In this document: in pieces, positions 33,410-42,149 of the stretch
Numbering within the stretch: the first letter of the stretch is position 1
Layout: the number at the start of each line of letters is the position of its first letter
Assembly (NCBI GenBank): GCA_013297875.1
Contig: JAAFIW010000013.1
Location: 57,674 to 121,673, forward strand
Origin: Comamonadaceae bacterium
GTDB taxonomy: Bacteria; Pseudomonadota; Gammaproteobacteria; Burkholderiales; Burkholderiaceae_C
Direction of reading: 5' to 3'
Length of the DNA: 64,000 bases
Program-made: the position numbers and the translations under genes
The notes under the pieces: model-generated
The model's database searches: none
What the model was told of the DNA's origin: nothing
Seen by the model: only the letters and a program-made list of their open reading frames with translations

Positions 33410-34704
33410 TCGCCGCCTTCCTGCTGCTGTCGTTCATCGCCTTGATGTTGCTGGGCCTGCCGATTGCGGTGAGCCTGGCGCTGAGCGCCGTCGTGTCTAT
33501 CGTGATCGCCAACTGGGATGCGCAGTGGTTTGGCCTGCTGGCCGTGCCGCAAAACTTTTACTCGTCGGTGGCCAAGTACCCGCTGCTGGCGCTGCCCATG
33601 TTTGTGCTGGTCGGCTCGATTTTTGACCGCTCGGGCGTGGCCCAGCGCATGGTGACCTTTGCCATTGCCTGCGTGGGCCGCGGCCCCGGCATGCTGCCCA
33701 CGGTGGCGATTCTGGTGGCCATGGTGCTGGGCGGCATCAGCGGCTCGGGGCCAGCCAATGCGGCGGCGGTGGGCGGTGTGATGATTGCTGCGATGTCGCG
33801 CGCGGGTTACCCCGCGCCGTTTTCGGCCACCGTGGTGGGTGCAGCGGCAGCTACCGACATCTTGATTCCGCCCAGCATTGCGTTTGTGATTTACAGCGTG
33901 CTCATGCCCGGCGCGTCGGTGCCCGCGCTGTTTGCTGCCGGCATGGTGCCGGGCATTCTGGCGGGGCTGGCACTGATTGTTCCGGCCATCTGGCTGTCGC
34001 GCAGCAAAAACCTGGGCCAGGCCGAGCGCGAGCTGCCGCGCCCACCGTTTTGGGCCTCGCTGCGGGCCGCGTCGTGGGGGCTGGCCGCACCGTTTTTGAT
34101 TCTGGGCGGCATGCGCCTGGGTTGGTTCACGCCCACCGAAGCGGCGGTGGCGGCGGTGGTGTACGGCCTGTTTGTGGGGCTGGTGGTTCACCGCAGCATC
34201 AGCTGGCGCGACCTGTATTCCATCTTTCGCGAAGCCGCCGAAATCTCGGCCGTCATCACCATCATTCTGGCCAGCGCGGGCATCTTCAGCTACGCCATCA
34301 ACACCCTGGGCGTGGCCGACCCGCTGGCCAGCTGGGTCAAGGCTGCGGGCTTGGGTAGCCTGGGTACTTTGGCGCTGGTGCTGCTGGCCTTGCTCATCAT
34401 CAGCATGTTCATCGATGGTGTGTCGATCTTCCTGATTTTTGTGCCACTGCTGTACCCGATTGCCATGGCCTTTCAGTGGGACCTGGTGTGGCTGGGTGTG
34501 CTGCTCACCTTGGTGGTGGCCAAGGCGCAGTTCACACCGCCGATGGCCGTGAACCTGATGGTCAGTTGCCGCATGGCGGGCGTGAGCATCGAAAGCACCG
34601 TGCCCTGGGTGCTGTGGTTCATCGTGAGTTTCCTGTTGGTGATATTGGCGGTGTTTTTCTTTCCCGAGTTGGCGCTGTGGCTGCCGCGCTATTTGGGGTA
34701 TTAG
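33406..34704 (+). CDS. TRAP transporter large membrane subunit (DctM-like)
   Basis: A 432-residue polytopic transporter with about twelve membrane helices. Diagnostic regions are YPLLALPMFVLVGSIFDRSG, VLGGISGSGPANAAAVGGVM and IPPSIAFVIYSVLMPGASVP of the DctM family. It overlaps dctQ by four bases and precedes the binding-protein gene, completing a TRAP system. The co-transcribed E1 dehydrogenase genes suggest the substrate feeds an oxidative decarboxylation, but this is inference. Confidence 0.95.
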   Translation: MIAAFLLLSFIALMLLGLPIAVSLALSAVVSIVIANWDAQWFGLLAVPQNFYSSVAKYPLLALPMFVLVGSIFDRSGVAQRMVTFAIACVGRGPGMLPTVAILVAMVLGGISGSGPANAAAVGGVMIAAMSRAGYPAPFSATVVGAAAATDILIPPSIAFVIYSVLMPGASVPALFAAGMVPGILAGLALIVPAIWLSRSKNLGQAERELPRPPFWASLRAASWGLAAPFLILGGMRLGWFTPTEAAVAAVVYGLFVGLVVHRSISWRDLYSIFREAAEISAVITIILASAGIFSYAINTLGVADPLASWVKAAGLGSLGTLALVLLALLIISMFIDGVSIFLIFVPLLYPIAMAFQWDLVWLGVLLTLVVAKAQFTPPMAVNLMVSCRMAGVSIESTVPWVLWFIVSFLLVILAVFFFPELALWLPRYLGY

Positions 34705-34730
34705 TTTTTCCGGTGGCCTTGGAGACAAAC

Positions 34731-35759
34731 ATGAAACGACGTTCCGTGATTCAGCTTGCTACTAGTTCTGTAGCTGCCGTAGCGCTCCCCCGCTACGCAT
34801 TTGCCCAAACGGCTTACAAAGCCGAATACAAGATGAGCACCGTGGTGCCACCGGCATTTGCCTGGGGCAAGGGCGGCGAGATCTTTTTGACCCTGGTCAA
34901 AGAGCGCACCAATGGCCGCATCAACATCAAACAATACCCCGGTGCTTCTCTGGTGCAAGGCCAGCAAGACCGCGAGTTTTCCGCCATGCGCCAGGGCGTG
35001 ATTGACGTGCTGTGCGGCGCGCCCATCAACTGGAGCGGCACCGTGCGCGAACTGGGCGCATTCACCTTGCCGTTTTTGCTGCCTGACCACAAAGCCTACG
35101 ACGCGGTGATCAACAACACCGCGCTGATGACCGAGTATTTCGACATGGTGCGCAAAGCCGGTGCCGAGCCGCTGGCCGTGGGCGAAACCGGCTACCGCCA
35201 GATCAGCAACAGCAAACGCGCCATCACCAAACCCGACGACCTGAGAGGCATCAAGCTGCGCGTGGTGGGCAGCCCCATGTACGGCGAAATCATGAGCACC
35301 ATGGGTGCCAACCCCACCTTCATGAGCTGGGCCGACGCGCAGCCCGCGCTGGCCTCGGGCGCGGTGGACGGGCAGGAAAACCCGCTCGAAGTGTTCCTGG
35401 CCGCCAAGGTGCACACCTTGGGGCAAAAGTTCGTCACCAAGTGGAACTACAGCAACGACATCTTGCTGTTCGCCATCGCCGCGCCCGTGTGGGCCAGCTG
35501 GACCCCCGCCGACCAGAAAATCGTGCGCGAAGCCGCACAAGACGCCGCCAAACAGCAAATTGCGCTGGTGCGCAAACTGTTTGAAGACGACGTGCAAAAA
35601 GTCAGCGCCCTCGGCGTGAACGTGCATGTGCCGACACCGGCCGAAATGGAGCAATGGCGCATCGCCACCCGCCGCACCTATGCCAGCTGGAAGGCGCAGA
35701 TCAACCCGACGTTTGTGAGCAAGGTGGAGGAGATCGTGGCGAAAAGCCGCAAAGCCTGA
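34731..35759 (+). CDS. TRAP transporter solute-binding protein (DctP-like)
   Basis: A 342-residue periplasmic binding protein, DctP family. It has a twin-arginine-like start (KRRSVIQLATS) and a signal ending FAQ (about residue 26). The fold signatures are GKGGEIFLTLVKERTNGRI, LRGIKLRVVGSPMYGEIM and ALASGAVDGQENPLEVF, with the carboxylate-binding arginine expected in KLRVVG. It follows dctM by 26 bp and closes the dehydrogenase-TRAP operon. A palindromic repeat follows the stop. Confidence 0.95.
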   Translation: MKRRSVIQLATSSVAAVALPRYAFAQTAYKAEYKMSTVVPPAFAWGKGGEIFLTLVKERTNGRINIKQYPGASLVQGQQDREFSAMRQGVIDVLCGAPINWSGTVRELGAFTLPFLLPDHKAYDAVINNTALMTEYFDMVRKAGAEPLAVGETGYRQISNSKRAITKPDDLRGIKLRVVGSPMYGEIMSTMGANPTFMSWADAQPALASGAVDGQENPLEVFLAAKVHTLGQKFVTKWNYSNDILLFAIAAPVWASWTPADQKIVREAAQDAAKQQIALVRKLFEDDVQKVSALGVNVHVPTPAEMEQWRIATRRTYASWKAQINPTFVSKVEEIVAKSRKA

Positions 35760-35775
35760 CCTGCTACCGTCATGT

Positions 35776-35872
35776 GTCATTCCCGCGCAGGCGGGAATCC
35801 AGCGGTCGATCGCTCAAGCGGCTGTGTTCTCGCACACCACGCGGCCTGGATTCCCGCCTGCGCGGGAATGAC
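35776..35872. repeat. GTCATTCCCGCG inverted repeat, copy 1
   Basis: GTCATTCCCGCGCAGGCGGG pairs with CCCGCCTGCGCGGGAATGAC around a short loop, a repeat type common in proteobacterial intergenic regions. It separates dctP from the MarR gene and may act as a terminator. Confidence 0.9.
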
Positions 35873-35894
35873 GGATTTGATCTGACTCACCACC

Positions 35895-36362
35895 ATGCCC
35901 ACCCAACTGCCCGTCGATTCCTCCCTGTTTTTCAAACTCGTGCGGGTGGTCAACCTCACCGCTCGGCCGTTTCACGAGAGCGTGGGTAAGCAGCACAACC
36001 TCAGCCTGAACGAGTGGCGCGCCATGGTGGTGCTGGCCTCGCACCCCGGCGTCTCCGCCACCGAGGTCTGCGAGCTCACAGGCCTGGACAAGATGTCCGT
36101 CAGCCGCGCGCTGGCCGGCCTGGAAAAACAGGAACGTCTGCACCGCGAAAGCGACCCCGCCGACCAGCGCAAAAGCCTGCTCACCTTAAGCCCTGCAGGG
36201 CGCAAACTGTTCACCCGCATAGGCTCACTGGCCCAGGCGCGCGAGGCGCAGTTGTTTGCGGGGGTGACCAGCGCAGAGCTGGTGCAGATGAATGTGACGC
36301 TGGATAAGTTGGTGGCGGCGCTGCGGGCGGAGGCTATGTCGGGGGACGTTGAATCACTATGA
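35895..36362 (+). CDS. MarR-family transcriptional regulator
   Basis: A 155-residue winged-helix regulator. The DNA-binding core is LNEWRAMVVLASHPGVSA, then TGLDKMSVSRALAGLEKQ and the wing ESDPADQRKSLLTLSPAGR. MarR proteins usually repress nearby catabolic or efflux genes and release DNA on binding phenolic or carboxylate ligands. It follows the dehydrogenase-TRAP operon on the same strand and is the nearest candidate to bind the palindromes at 30.77 and 37.85 kb, which is inference only. Confidence 0.93.
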   Translation: MPTQLPVDSSLFFKLVRVVNLTARPFHESVGKQHNLSLNEWRAMVVLASHPGVSATEVCELTGLDKMSVSRALAGLEKQERLHRESDPADQRKSLLTLSPAGRKLFTRIGSLAQAREAQLFAGVTSAELVQMNVTLDKLVAALRAEAMSGDVESL

Positions 36363-36408
36363 AAGTGATAGCTGGTTGAGCAATAGATTTATGGGTTGAG
36401 AGGGTTTT
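36354..36408 (-). repeat. Dispersed 68-bp element, diverged copy
   Basis: The minus strand carries ATTGCTCAACCAGCTATCAC. It overlaps the last bases of the MarR gene and the following gap. Confidence 0.7.
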
Positions 36409-36432
36409 GGGCTATCGACACTTGTTCTGATT

Positions 36433-36735
36433 TCACGCCGGATGCGCCGAAAATCTCACCCCCAGCGCACGCACAACCTTGAGGATCGTGTCCAGCCGCG
36501 GTTTCGCACCAGGGGCCAGCGCCTTGTAGAGGCTTTCCCGCCCAAGCCCGGCATCTTTGGCGACCTGCGCCATGCCTTTGGCTCGCGCGACGTCGCTGAG
36601 CGCCAGGAGCAGCAGGTCGGTGTCGTCGGTTTCGAGAACGGCGGTCATGTATTCGGCGATGGCCTCGTCGTCTGTGAGGTAACGAGCCGCGTCGAACGGA
36701 AGAAGTTTGGTTTTGTCTTTGGAAGTACCCATCAT
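36433..36735 (-). CDS. HigA-like antitoxin of a HigBA-type module
   Basis: A 100-residue antitoxin of the addiction-module antidote family (TIGR02684-like), with a Xre/HTH domain in its C-terminal half: ARAKGMAQVAKDAGLGRESL and LDTILKVVRALGVRFS. The N-terminal LLPFDAARYLTDDEAIAEYM region is typical. Its ATG overlaps the stop of the toxin gene (ATGA), with the toxin first, the HigBA order. It would bind the toxin and repress the module's promoter. Confidence 0.93.
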   Translation of the reverse strand: MMGTSKDKTKLLPFDAARYLTDDEAIAEYMTAVLETDDTDLLLLALSDVARAKGMAQVAKDAGLGRESLYKALAPGAKPRLDTILKVVRALGVRFSAHPA

Positions 36736-37031
36736 TCAAGCTCCAATTGCTGCAAGATTTTCTGCGCCCGCTTGATGTCTCTTGCCTGGGTTGACTTATC
36801 ACCGCCAGCGAGCATGACGATAAGGACGTTCTGGCGCTTCGTGAAGTACAGGCGGTAGCCTGGGCCAAACGCGATGCGCATCTCGGAGATTTCACCGCCA
36901 ACGGGCTTCCAGTCGCCGAGATTGCCCGCCTCAGCCAGACGCAGCCTGGCAACGATTCGCAACTGCGCCTTGAAGCCTTTGAGACCATCCAGCCAGTCCT
37001 GGAACTCCAGCGTTTGACGTACCGCGAACAT
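36732..37031 (-). CDS. HigB/RelE-family toxin (addiction module killer protein)
   Basis: A 99-residue RelE-superfamily toxin (TIGR02683-like) that is expected to cleave mRNA at the ribosome. Core motifs: EFQDWLDGLKGFKAQLRI, ARLRLAEAGNLGDWKPVGGE and RIAFGPGYRLYFTKRQNVLIVMLAGGDKSTQ with the C-terminal catalytic region KSTQARDIKRAQ. It is followed directly by the antitoxin. It lies between the MarR and cupin genes and forms a stand-alone two-gene unit. Confidence 0.94.
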   Translation of the reverse strand: MFAVRQTLEFQDWLDGLKGFKAQLRIVARLRLAEAGNLGDWKPVGGEISEMRIAFGPGYRLYFTKRQNVLIVMLAGGDKSTQARDIKRAQKILQQLELE

Positions 37032-37078
37032 GGGCGAACTGTATCTGACTGGATACGCTTGTCAAGCGCTGCTGTTTT

Positions 37079-37846
37079 TCAGTACCCAAACAGATTCCCC
37101 GCCCCGCTCTCCTGCCCCTGCGCCCAAGCCATCAGCAGCGCCCCAAACGGCGAGTTGACCCGCACCGCAGCCCCCGCCTCACACACCACAAAACAGTTGG
37201 CATGCACCGGCTGGCCGTTGACCGTCAGGTTGCCGCCGCGCACCCAGAATTCGGTGAGCGCGCCCGTGACAAATTCAAACCCGGTTTCAGGCAGCACGGT
37301 CAGTTGCACCATGCGGTGGTTACTCCCCGTGCCCGCGTAGTCAAACACCATTTGCCGCTGCACACCCGCCACGCCGGTGGGCTCCAGCGGCAAGGCGTCG
37401 ACCACCACATTCACCTCCGGCGGCACCAGGGGGTTGGGGTTGTGAAAGGCTTCGAAGCGTGAGCCGGCGTGAACACCACTGATGTCGCTGTTGGGCGGGT
37501 AGGTCACCGGGCCTTCGAGTTTGGAGACGAGCACGGTGTTGGCGTAGGCGATCGCGTCATGCGTGGAGCCTTGGCGGTTGATGCCAGCCTGGTGCAGGCC
37601 GATGCTGCCGTGGTAGTCGGTCAAGCCACCGTCGACCACGAAGCTGGTGGCCACGGCCTGGTGCTGGTGCAGGCCGCTGCGCACACCCGCGTCAAAGCGC
37701 ACCAGGCCCAGGTACAGGCCTAGCGCGTCGTCGTGCCGCACGGGCTTGAGAAACAGGCCGGGGTTGGCGGTGGCTTGCCAGGGCAGGGTGGCCATGTCAA
37801 ACACATGGGTGCGGGCAGAGGCTGCCAGGTTGTACAGAGCGTTCAT
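37079..37846 (-). CDS. Double-cupin domain protein
   Basis: A 255-residue protein with two cupin-type beta barrels (about 15-110 and 150-245). The first shows SGLHQHQAVATSFVVDGGLTD, with metal-ligand histidines, and resembles ChrR-like or acetylacetone/dihydroxyacetophenone-type dioxygenases. No signal peptide. It is divergent from a small unknown gene and a Bug binding protein, with a perfect 20-bp palindrome seven bases upstream of its start. A role in oxidising a small carboxylate or ketone is plausible but unproven. Confidence 0.82.
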   Translation of the reverse strand: MNALYNLAASARTHVFDMATLPWQATANPGLFLKPVRHDDALGLYLGLVRFDAGVRSGLHQHQAVATSFVVDGGLTDYHGSIGLHQAGINRQGSTHDAIAYANTVLVSKLEGPVTYPPNSDISGVHAGSRFEAFHNPNPLVPPEVNVVVDALPLEPTGVAGVQRQMVFDYAGTGSNHRMVQLTVLPETGFEFVTGALTEFWVRGGNLTVNGQPVHANCFVVCEAGAAVRVNSPFGALLMAWAQGQESGAGNLFGY

Positions 37847-37852
37847 GTCTAG

Positions 37853-37872
37853 ATGGTAACGATCGTTACCAT
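37853..37872. promoter_or_regulatory. Perfect 20-bp palindrome, likely operator
   Basis: ATGGTAACGATCGTTACCAT is fully self-complementary. It lies between the divergent cupin gene and the unknown/Bug gene pair and matches a diverged copy upstream of the E1 alpha gene, suggesting one regulator for both loci. Confidence 0.75.
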
Positions 37873-37930
37873 ATCTGGCATGCGGGTAATCCCATGCCCT
37901 TGTACGGCAGGCTTGCGGCTACAAAAGGGC

Positions 37931-38314
37931 ATGCCTGCCAACCTGCGTCTTGTCGATTCGATCACCGAACTGGTGCCAGCCGACGCTGGCTGCATCGCCG
38001 TCAGCGGCTCGCACGGCGGCATCAGCTCGGCGCGCTATGCGCTGGCGGCGCGACCACTGCTGAGTGTGTTCAACGACGCGGGCGTGGGCAAAGACGCGGC
38101 GGGCATTGCGGCGCTGGACTTTTTGCAGCAGCACGGTCTGGCGGCGTGTGCAGTAGCGCACAGCAGTGCCTGCATTGGACAGGCCCGCAGCACCTGGCAA
38201 CACGGTATGGTGAGCCACGCAAACCGGCTGGCCCAGGCCCTGGGTGTGGCCGTGGGCCAGCGCTGCGCCGATGCGCTGGCGCAGCTGGCGGCTGTAAAGA
38301 TCAACATAACCTGA
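37931..38314 (+). CDS. Conserved hypothetical protein with SGSHGG and NDAGVGKD motifs
   Basis: A 127-residue cytoplasmic protein with strongly conserved-looking motifs [39 protein letters not shown] and [17 protein letters not shown] recall similar proteins beside Bug-type binding proteins in Burkholderiales, but no function. The start at 37931 gives the expected [11 protein letters not shown] beginning; an in-frame ATG at 37880 would add 17 residues. It is transcribed with the Bug gene that follows 13 bp later. The two-motif layout suggests an enzyme active site. Confidence 0.8.
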   Translation: MPANLRLVDSITELVPADAGCIAVSGSHGGISSARYALAARPLLSVFNDAGVGKDAAGIAALDFLQQHGLAACAVAHSSACIGQARSTWQHGMVSHANRLAQALGVAVGQRCADALAQLAAVKINIT

Positions 38315-38327
38315 ACCGGAAGACACC

Positions 38328-39344
38328 ATGACAAGCATTTTTAAGCCAAATCGGCGGACAGCCCAGAGACTCATTGCTGGAGCAGCTATATATTTAATAG
38401 CATTCTCAAGTCTTGCCCAAACCACCTGGCCCGCCAAACCGGTGCGAATCGTCGTGCCGTTTGCGCCCGGCGGCACCACCGATTTGCTGGCCCGGGCGCT
38501 GGCACCCGAGCTGTCCCGGGTGTTTGGGCAGAGCTTTGTGGTGGAAAACAAAGCCGGTGCGGGCGGCAACATTGGTGCCGACCTGGTGGCCAAATCACCC
38601 GCCGATGGCTACACCTTGCTCATGGGCACGGTGGGCACGCACGGCATCAACAAGTCGCTGTTTGCCAAGCTGCCGTATGACCCGCAAAAAGACTTCGCCC
38701 CCATCACGCTGGTGGCCGGTGTGCCCAATGTGATGGTGGTCAATGCCGACAAAGCACGCGCAGCCAACATCAACACGGCGGCCGACTTTGTGCGCTATGC
38801 CAAGGCCAACCCCGGCAAGCTGAACATGGCCTCCAGCGGCAACGGCACCTCGATTCACCTGGCGGGCGAGCTGTTTAAAAGCATGGCGGGCGTATACATG
38901 CCGCACCTGCCCTACGGCGGTTCGGGCCCTGCGCTGCTGGGCCTGCTGGCCGGTGACACCGACGTGATGTTTGACAACCTGCCCTCGGCCATGCCGCACA
39001 TCAAAACCGGCAAGCTCAGAGCGCTGGCTGTGACCAGCGCGCTGCGCTCGGCAGCGCTGCCCGATGTGCCCACGATCGAGCAGGCCGGTGGCCCGGCGCT
39101 CAAGGGCTACGAAGCCAGTTCGTGGTTCGGCTTGCTGACCCCGGCGGGCACGCCGGCCGATGTGGTGAACCGCGTGCAGGCAGAGGTAGCCAAGGCACTG
39201 AATAGCCCGGCCATTAAAGAGCGCTTGGTGACGGCGGGGGCGATTCCCAGCGGCAACACGCCGGCCGAGTTTGCGCAGCTGATTGATGCGGAGATCAAGA
39301 AGTGGGCGCCGGTGGTCAAGCAGTCGGGGGCTAAGGTGGATTGA
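38328..39344 (+). CDS. Bug/TctC-family solute-binding protein with repeat-derived signal peptide
   Basis: A 338-residue Bug-family receptor. The mature part has the usual signatures [40 protein letters not shown] and [20 protein letters not shown]. The signal peptide (about 1-31, ends SSLAQ) is unusual: residues 4-26 ([20 protein letters not shown]) are encoded by a copy of the dispersed 68-bp element, which appears to have replaced the native leader. Probably carries a carboxylate handled by the neighbouring cupin protein. Confidence 0.93.
   Translation: MTSIFKPNRRTAQRLIAGAAIYLIAFSSLAQTTWPAKPVRIVVPFAPGGTTDLLARALAPELSRVFGQSFVVENKAGAGGNIGADLVAKSPADGYTLLMGTVGTHGINKSLFAKLPYDPQKDFAPITLVAGVPNVMVVNADKARAANINTAADFVRYAKANPGKLNMASSGNGTSIHLAGELFKSMAGVYMPHLPYGGSGPALLGLLAGDTDVMFDNLPSAMPHIKTGKLRALAVTSALRSAALPDVPTIEQAGGPALKGYEASSWFGLLTPAGTPADVVNRVQAEVAKALNSPAIKERLVTAGAIPSGNTPAEFAQLIDAEIKKWAPVVKQSGAKVD
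38338..38405 (+). repeat. Dispersed 68-bp element forming a signal peptide
   Basis: TTTTTAAGCCAAATCGGCGG starts the copy, and ATTGCTGGAGCAGCTATA with TTTAATAGCATT ends it. Two changes in the core (CTGGA for CTCAA) make the encoded stretch more hydrophobic. Confidence 0.9.
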
Positions 39345-40257
39345 CGGGCACCGCCAGCTTACCCACCTCATCCAGCCACGCCATCACCTGCCGCACAGCA
39401 GGCCGCTGGCTTTGCTGGCGGGTGGCCAGCACCAGGTAGCGGGTGCCAGCCGGCGCAAACCCCAGGGGTGCGGCCAGCACGCCAGATGCCACATCGTCCA
39501 TCACCATGGGGTAGGGGCCGATGCCCACGCCCAAGCCAGCCGCCGCTGCTTGCAGCGACAGATAGAAGTGGCCATAGCGGCGCTCGGCGGGTGGTTTTTT
39601 CATCGGCGGTTTGGCAGCCAGCTTCGGTTGCAACCGCTGCCAATCGGGCCAGGCCTGCGGGCGTGTTTCGCTGACCAGGCGCGGCATGGCATGCCAAGGG
39701 GTTTTTTGTAAGGCTTGGGGGCTGGCCACCGGGCCCAGCCATTCGTCCATCAAGGGCTGCACCACCAGGTCGCCTTGCAGCGCATAGTCGCTACGGCGTA
39801 TCGCCAAATCTGCGGTGCTGCCCGCCAGGTCAATGGGCCCACCACCGGCCAGCACATGCACCGACAGCTGTGGGTGCCGTGCTTCAAACTCGCCCAGGCG
39901 TGGCACCAGCCAGCGAATGGCCAAAGTGGCCTCGCAGGAAACCACCACCGTATCGCTGGCCTGGCGGCGCGCCTGCGCAGCAGCGGCGCGCAGCAGGTCG
40001 ACCGCCGAGCGGGCTTGGGCCACATAGGCCTGGCCGGTGGGTGTGAGCGCCAGGCGCAGGTGCAGCCTCTCAAACAGGGCCACGCCCAGCAGTGCCTCCA
40101 GCGACGCCACCTGCCGACTCACCGCCCCGTGCGTGAGGTGCACCGCGCGGGCGGCCGCAGTGAAGCTGCCCGCATCTGCAGCGGCCAGCAGGCAGCGCAG
40201 TGCGGTGGTGGAGGGCAGGTCGCGTTCAGGCGGTATGGAGGGTGTCGTTTTTTGCAT
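39331..40257 (-). CDS. LysR-family transcriptional regulator
   Basis: A 308-residue LysR regulator of the GcvA-like group. The N-terminal helix-turn-helix is [20 protein letters not shown] then [17 protein letters not shown]. The effector-binding domain shows [20 protein letters not shown] and [15 protein letters not shown]. The ATG at 40257 gives the family start. It is convergent with the Bug gene, their ends overlapping by 14 bases, and divergent from a small cupin gene that it may regulate. Confidence 0.93.
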   Translation of the reverse strand: MQKTTPSIPPERDLPSTTALRCLLAAADAGSFTAAARAVHLTHGAVSRQVASLEALLGVALFERLHLRLALTPTGQAYVAQARSAVDLLRAAAAQARRQASDTVVVSCEATLAIRWLVPRLGEFEARHPQLSVHVLAGGGPIDLAGSTADLAIRRSDYALQGDLVVQPLMDEWLGPVASPQALQKTPWHAMPRLVSETRPQAWPDWQRLQPKLAAKPPMKKPPAERRYGHFYLSLQAAAAGLGVGIGPYPMVMDDVASGVLAAPLGFAPAGTRYLVLATRQQSQRPAVRQVMAWLDEVGKLAVPVNPP

Positions 40258-40382
40258 CGGGCTATTGTGCAAAAAACTCACAGCAGAAGCGAAAAAATGG
40301 CGATTGAACAAGCCGGATGAATGCGCGAACATCAGTACCCGCTGCTCAACACCCACTTTCACTTGCATTTAAAAGGAAACAC

Positions 40383-40754
40383 ATGCCTTCCATTGCCACC
40401 CCCGCCCAAGTTGCCGCTGATCTGACGGAGCTGTGGTCACCCCGCGTGGTCGCCGAAGTTGACGATTCGTATGTGAAAGTGGCCAAGGTGCACGGCACGT
40501 TTGGCTGGCATGCGCATGACGATGAAGACGAGTTGTTCTTCATTCTCAAAGGTCAGCTGCGCATTGAAATGCATGCGGGCGCTGTGGAGCTGTCCGCTGG
40601 CGATGTGTATGTGGTGCCCAAAGGCGTGCAGCACAACCCGGTGGCACACGAGGAATGCCACATCATGTTGATTGAGCGCAAATCCACCCTGCACAGTGGC
40701 AATGTCGTCACCGACAAAACCCGTTCGCTGGCCGATCAGCTGCGCCCGGTCTAA
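40383..40754 (+). CDS. Small single-cupin protein
   Basis: A 123-residue cupin with metal-binding HAHDDEDELFFILKGQLRIE and the second motif PKGVQHNPVAHEE. Proteins of this size and pattern are common, often of unknown enzymatic role. The ATG at 40383 follows AAAGGAAAC. It lies between the divergent LysR gene and threonine aldolase, eight to twenty bases before the latter, so the two are probably transcribed together under LysR control. Confidence 0.88.
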   Translation: MPSIATPAQVAADLTELWSPRVVAEVDDSYVKVAKVHGTFGWHAHDDEDELFFILKGQLRIEMHAGAVELSAGDVYVVPKGVQHNPVAHEECHIMLIERKSTLHSGNVVTDKTRSLADQLRPV

Positions 40755-40774
40755 CCACTGCAATGCCCATCACC

Positions 40775-41812
40775 ATGACTGAAAAATTCATTGATTTGCG
40801 CAGTGACACTGTCACGCGCCCCACACCCGCTATGCGCGCTGCCATGCATGCCGCGCCCGTTGGCGACGACGTGTTTGGCGATGACCCCACTGTGAATTTA
40901 TTGCAAGACTCGCTGGCGGCACGCCTGGGTTTTGAGGCGGGCCTGCTCTGCGCCAGTGGCACACAAAGCAATCTGGTGGCCATCATGTCGCACTGCCAGC
41001 GGGGTGACGAGTACATCGTGGGCCAGCAGGCGCACACCTACCGCTACGAGGGTGGCGGCGCGGGCGTGCTGGGCAGTGTGTGGCCGCAACCGATTGCCAA
41101 TGCTGCGGATGGCAGCCTGCCGCTGGCCGATATTGAAGCGGCCATCAAGCCCGATGACCCGCACTTTGCCCGCACCCGCCTCTTGGCACTGGAAAACACG
41201 ATTGGCGGGCGGGTCTTGCCGCCCGACTACGTCACACAAGCCACGGCCCATGCACGCCGCCATGGTTTGGCGACACACCTGGATGGAGCCCGGTTTTTCA
41301 ATGCAGTGGTGGCCTCGCGCCAGGCCCATGAAAGCATCAACGCCTGCGCGCATCGCTTGCTTCAGGGTTTTGATTCGGTGTCGATCTGTCTGAGCAAGGG
41401 GCTGGGCGCACCCGTGGGCTCGGTGCTGCTGGGCAGCCGGGCGCTGGTTGCCAATGGCAGGCGCATTCGCAAAATGCTGGGGGGTGGCATGCGCCAGGCA
41501 GGTGTGCTGGCCGCCGCCGGTGTCTATGCGCTGGATCATCACATTGATCGTCTGGCCGACGACCATGTGAATGCGCAGCGACTGTGGCAAGGCTTGCAAG
41601 GGCTGGATGGTTTGACCGTGACGCAGCCGCAGACCAATATTGTGTTTGCCCACATAAACGCTGATCTGGCGCAGCGTTTCGTGGCGCACCTTCAAGCTCG
41701 GCATGTGGGTTACACCGGTTTGTATGCGCTGCGCTGGGTCACACACCTGGATGTGTCAACGGCCGATGTAGACGACGCCGTGGCGCGGATTCGTGCGTTT
41801 TGGGCAACGTGA
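40775..41812 (+). CDS. ltaE: Low-specificity L-threonine aldolase
   Basis: A 345-residue PLP enzyme that splits threonine or allo-threonine into glycine and acetaldehyde. IDLRSDTVTRPTPAMRAAM, VGDDVFGDDPTVNLLQ, THLDGARFFNA and the Schiff-base lysine in ICLSKGLGAPVGSVLLG are all visible. An in-frame ATG at 40763 would add four residues. The preceding cupin gene and divergent LysR regulator form its context. Identification is firm. Confidence 0.95.
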   Translation: MTEKFIDLRSDTVTRPTPAMRAAMHAAPVGDDVFGDDPTVNLLQDSLAARLGFEAGLLCASGTQSNLVAIMSHCQRGDEYIVGQQAHTYRYEGGGAGVLGSVWPQPIANAADGSLPLADIEAAIKPDDPHFARTRLLALENTIGGRVLPPDYVTQATAHARRHGLATHLDGARFFNAVVASRQAHESINACAHRLLQGFDSVSICLSKGLGAPVGSVLLGSRALVANGRRIRKMLGGGMRQAGVLAAAGVYALDHHIDRLADDHVNAQRLWQGLQGLDGLTVTQPQTNIVFAHINADLAQRFVAHLQARHVGYTGLYALRWVTHLDVSTADVDDAVARIRAFWAT

Positions 41813-41813
41813 A

Positions 41814-42140
41814 TTACACGCCCCAGACCACGCTGTGCCCAGCTTTTTCGCAGCGGCGCAGCATGTCGATAAAGGGTATGGCGCGCTGGCTGAGCAATAC
41901 GGTGTCACCCGTGCGTTCGGGCGCCTTGCCTTGCGCCAGGGCCTCGTCGATGCGTGCCTGACGTTGAACTTCGTCCTGGCGAATAGCCATTTGCAGCGCC
42001 TCAATCGCTTCTGCCATTTCTTCCGGCAACAAAATGCCTTCAGCGCTGGGCTCTCGGCCAATGATCTGCAAAATCTGGCGACCGTTGGGCTCTAGCATGA
42101 TCAGGTCTGCGGTCCCCTTGGATTTGAATTTGTAGAGCAT
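41814..42140 (-). CDS. DUF1840 family protein
   Basis: A 108-residue protein of the betaproteobacterial DUF1840 family: YKFKSKGTADLIMLEPNG at the N-terminus, REPSAEGILLPEEM in the middle and VLLSQRAIPFIDMLRR near the end. Function is unknown; the family is small, cytoplasmic and conserved in Burkholderiales. It is convergent with ltaE and follows a second conserved gene on the minus strand with a ten-base gap. Confidence 0.92.
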   Translation of the reverse strand: MLYKFKSKGTADLIMLEPNGRQILQIIGREPSAEGILLPEEMAEAIEALQMAIRQDEVQRQARIDEALAQGKAPERTGDTVLLSQRAIPFIDMLRRCEKAGHSVVWGV

Positions 42141-42149
42141 CGGGGTACT

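Noticed and set aside
35776..35872. Treating the GTCATTCCCGCG repeats as insertion-sequence ends.
   Set aside because: Only short inverted repeats are present, without internal coding content, and the type is a common intergenic palindrome.
36433..37031. Interpreting the HigBA-like pair as part of a larger prophage.
   Set aside because: No integrase, phage structural gene or attachment-like repeat surrounds it.
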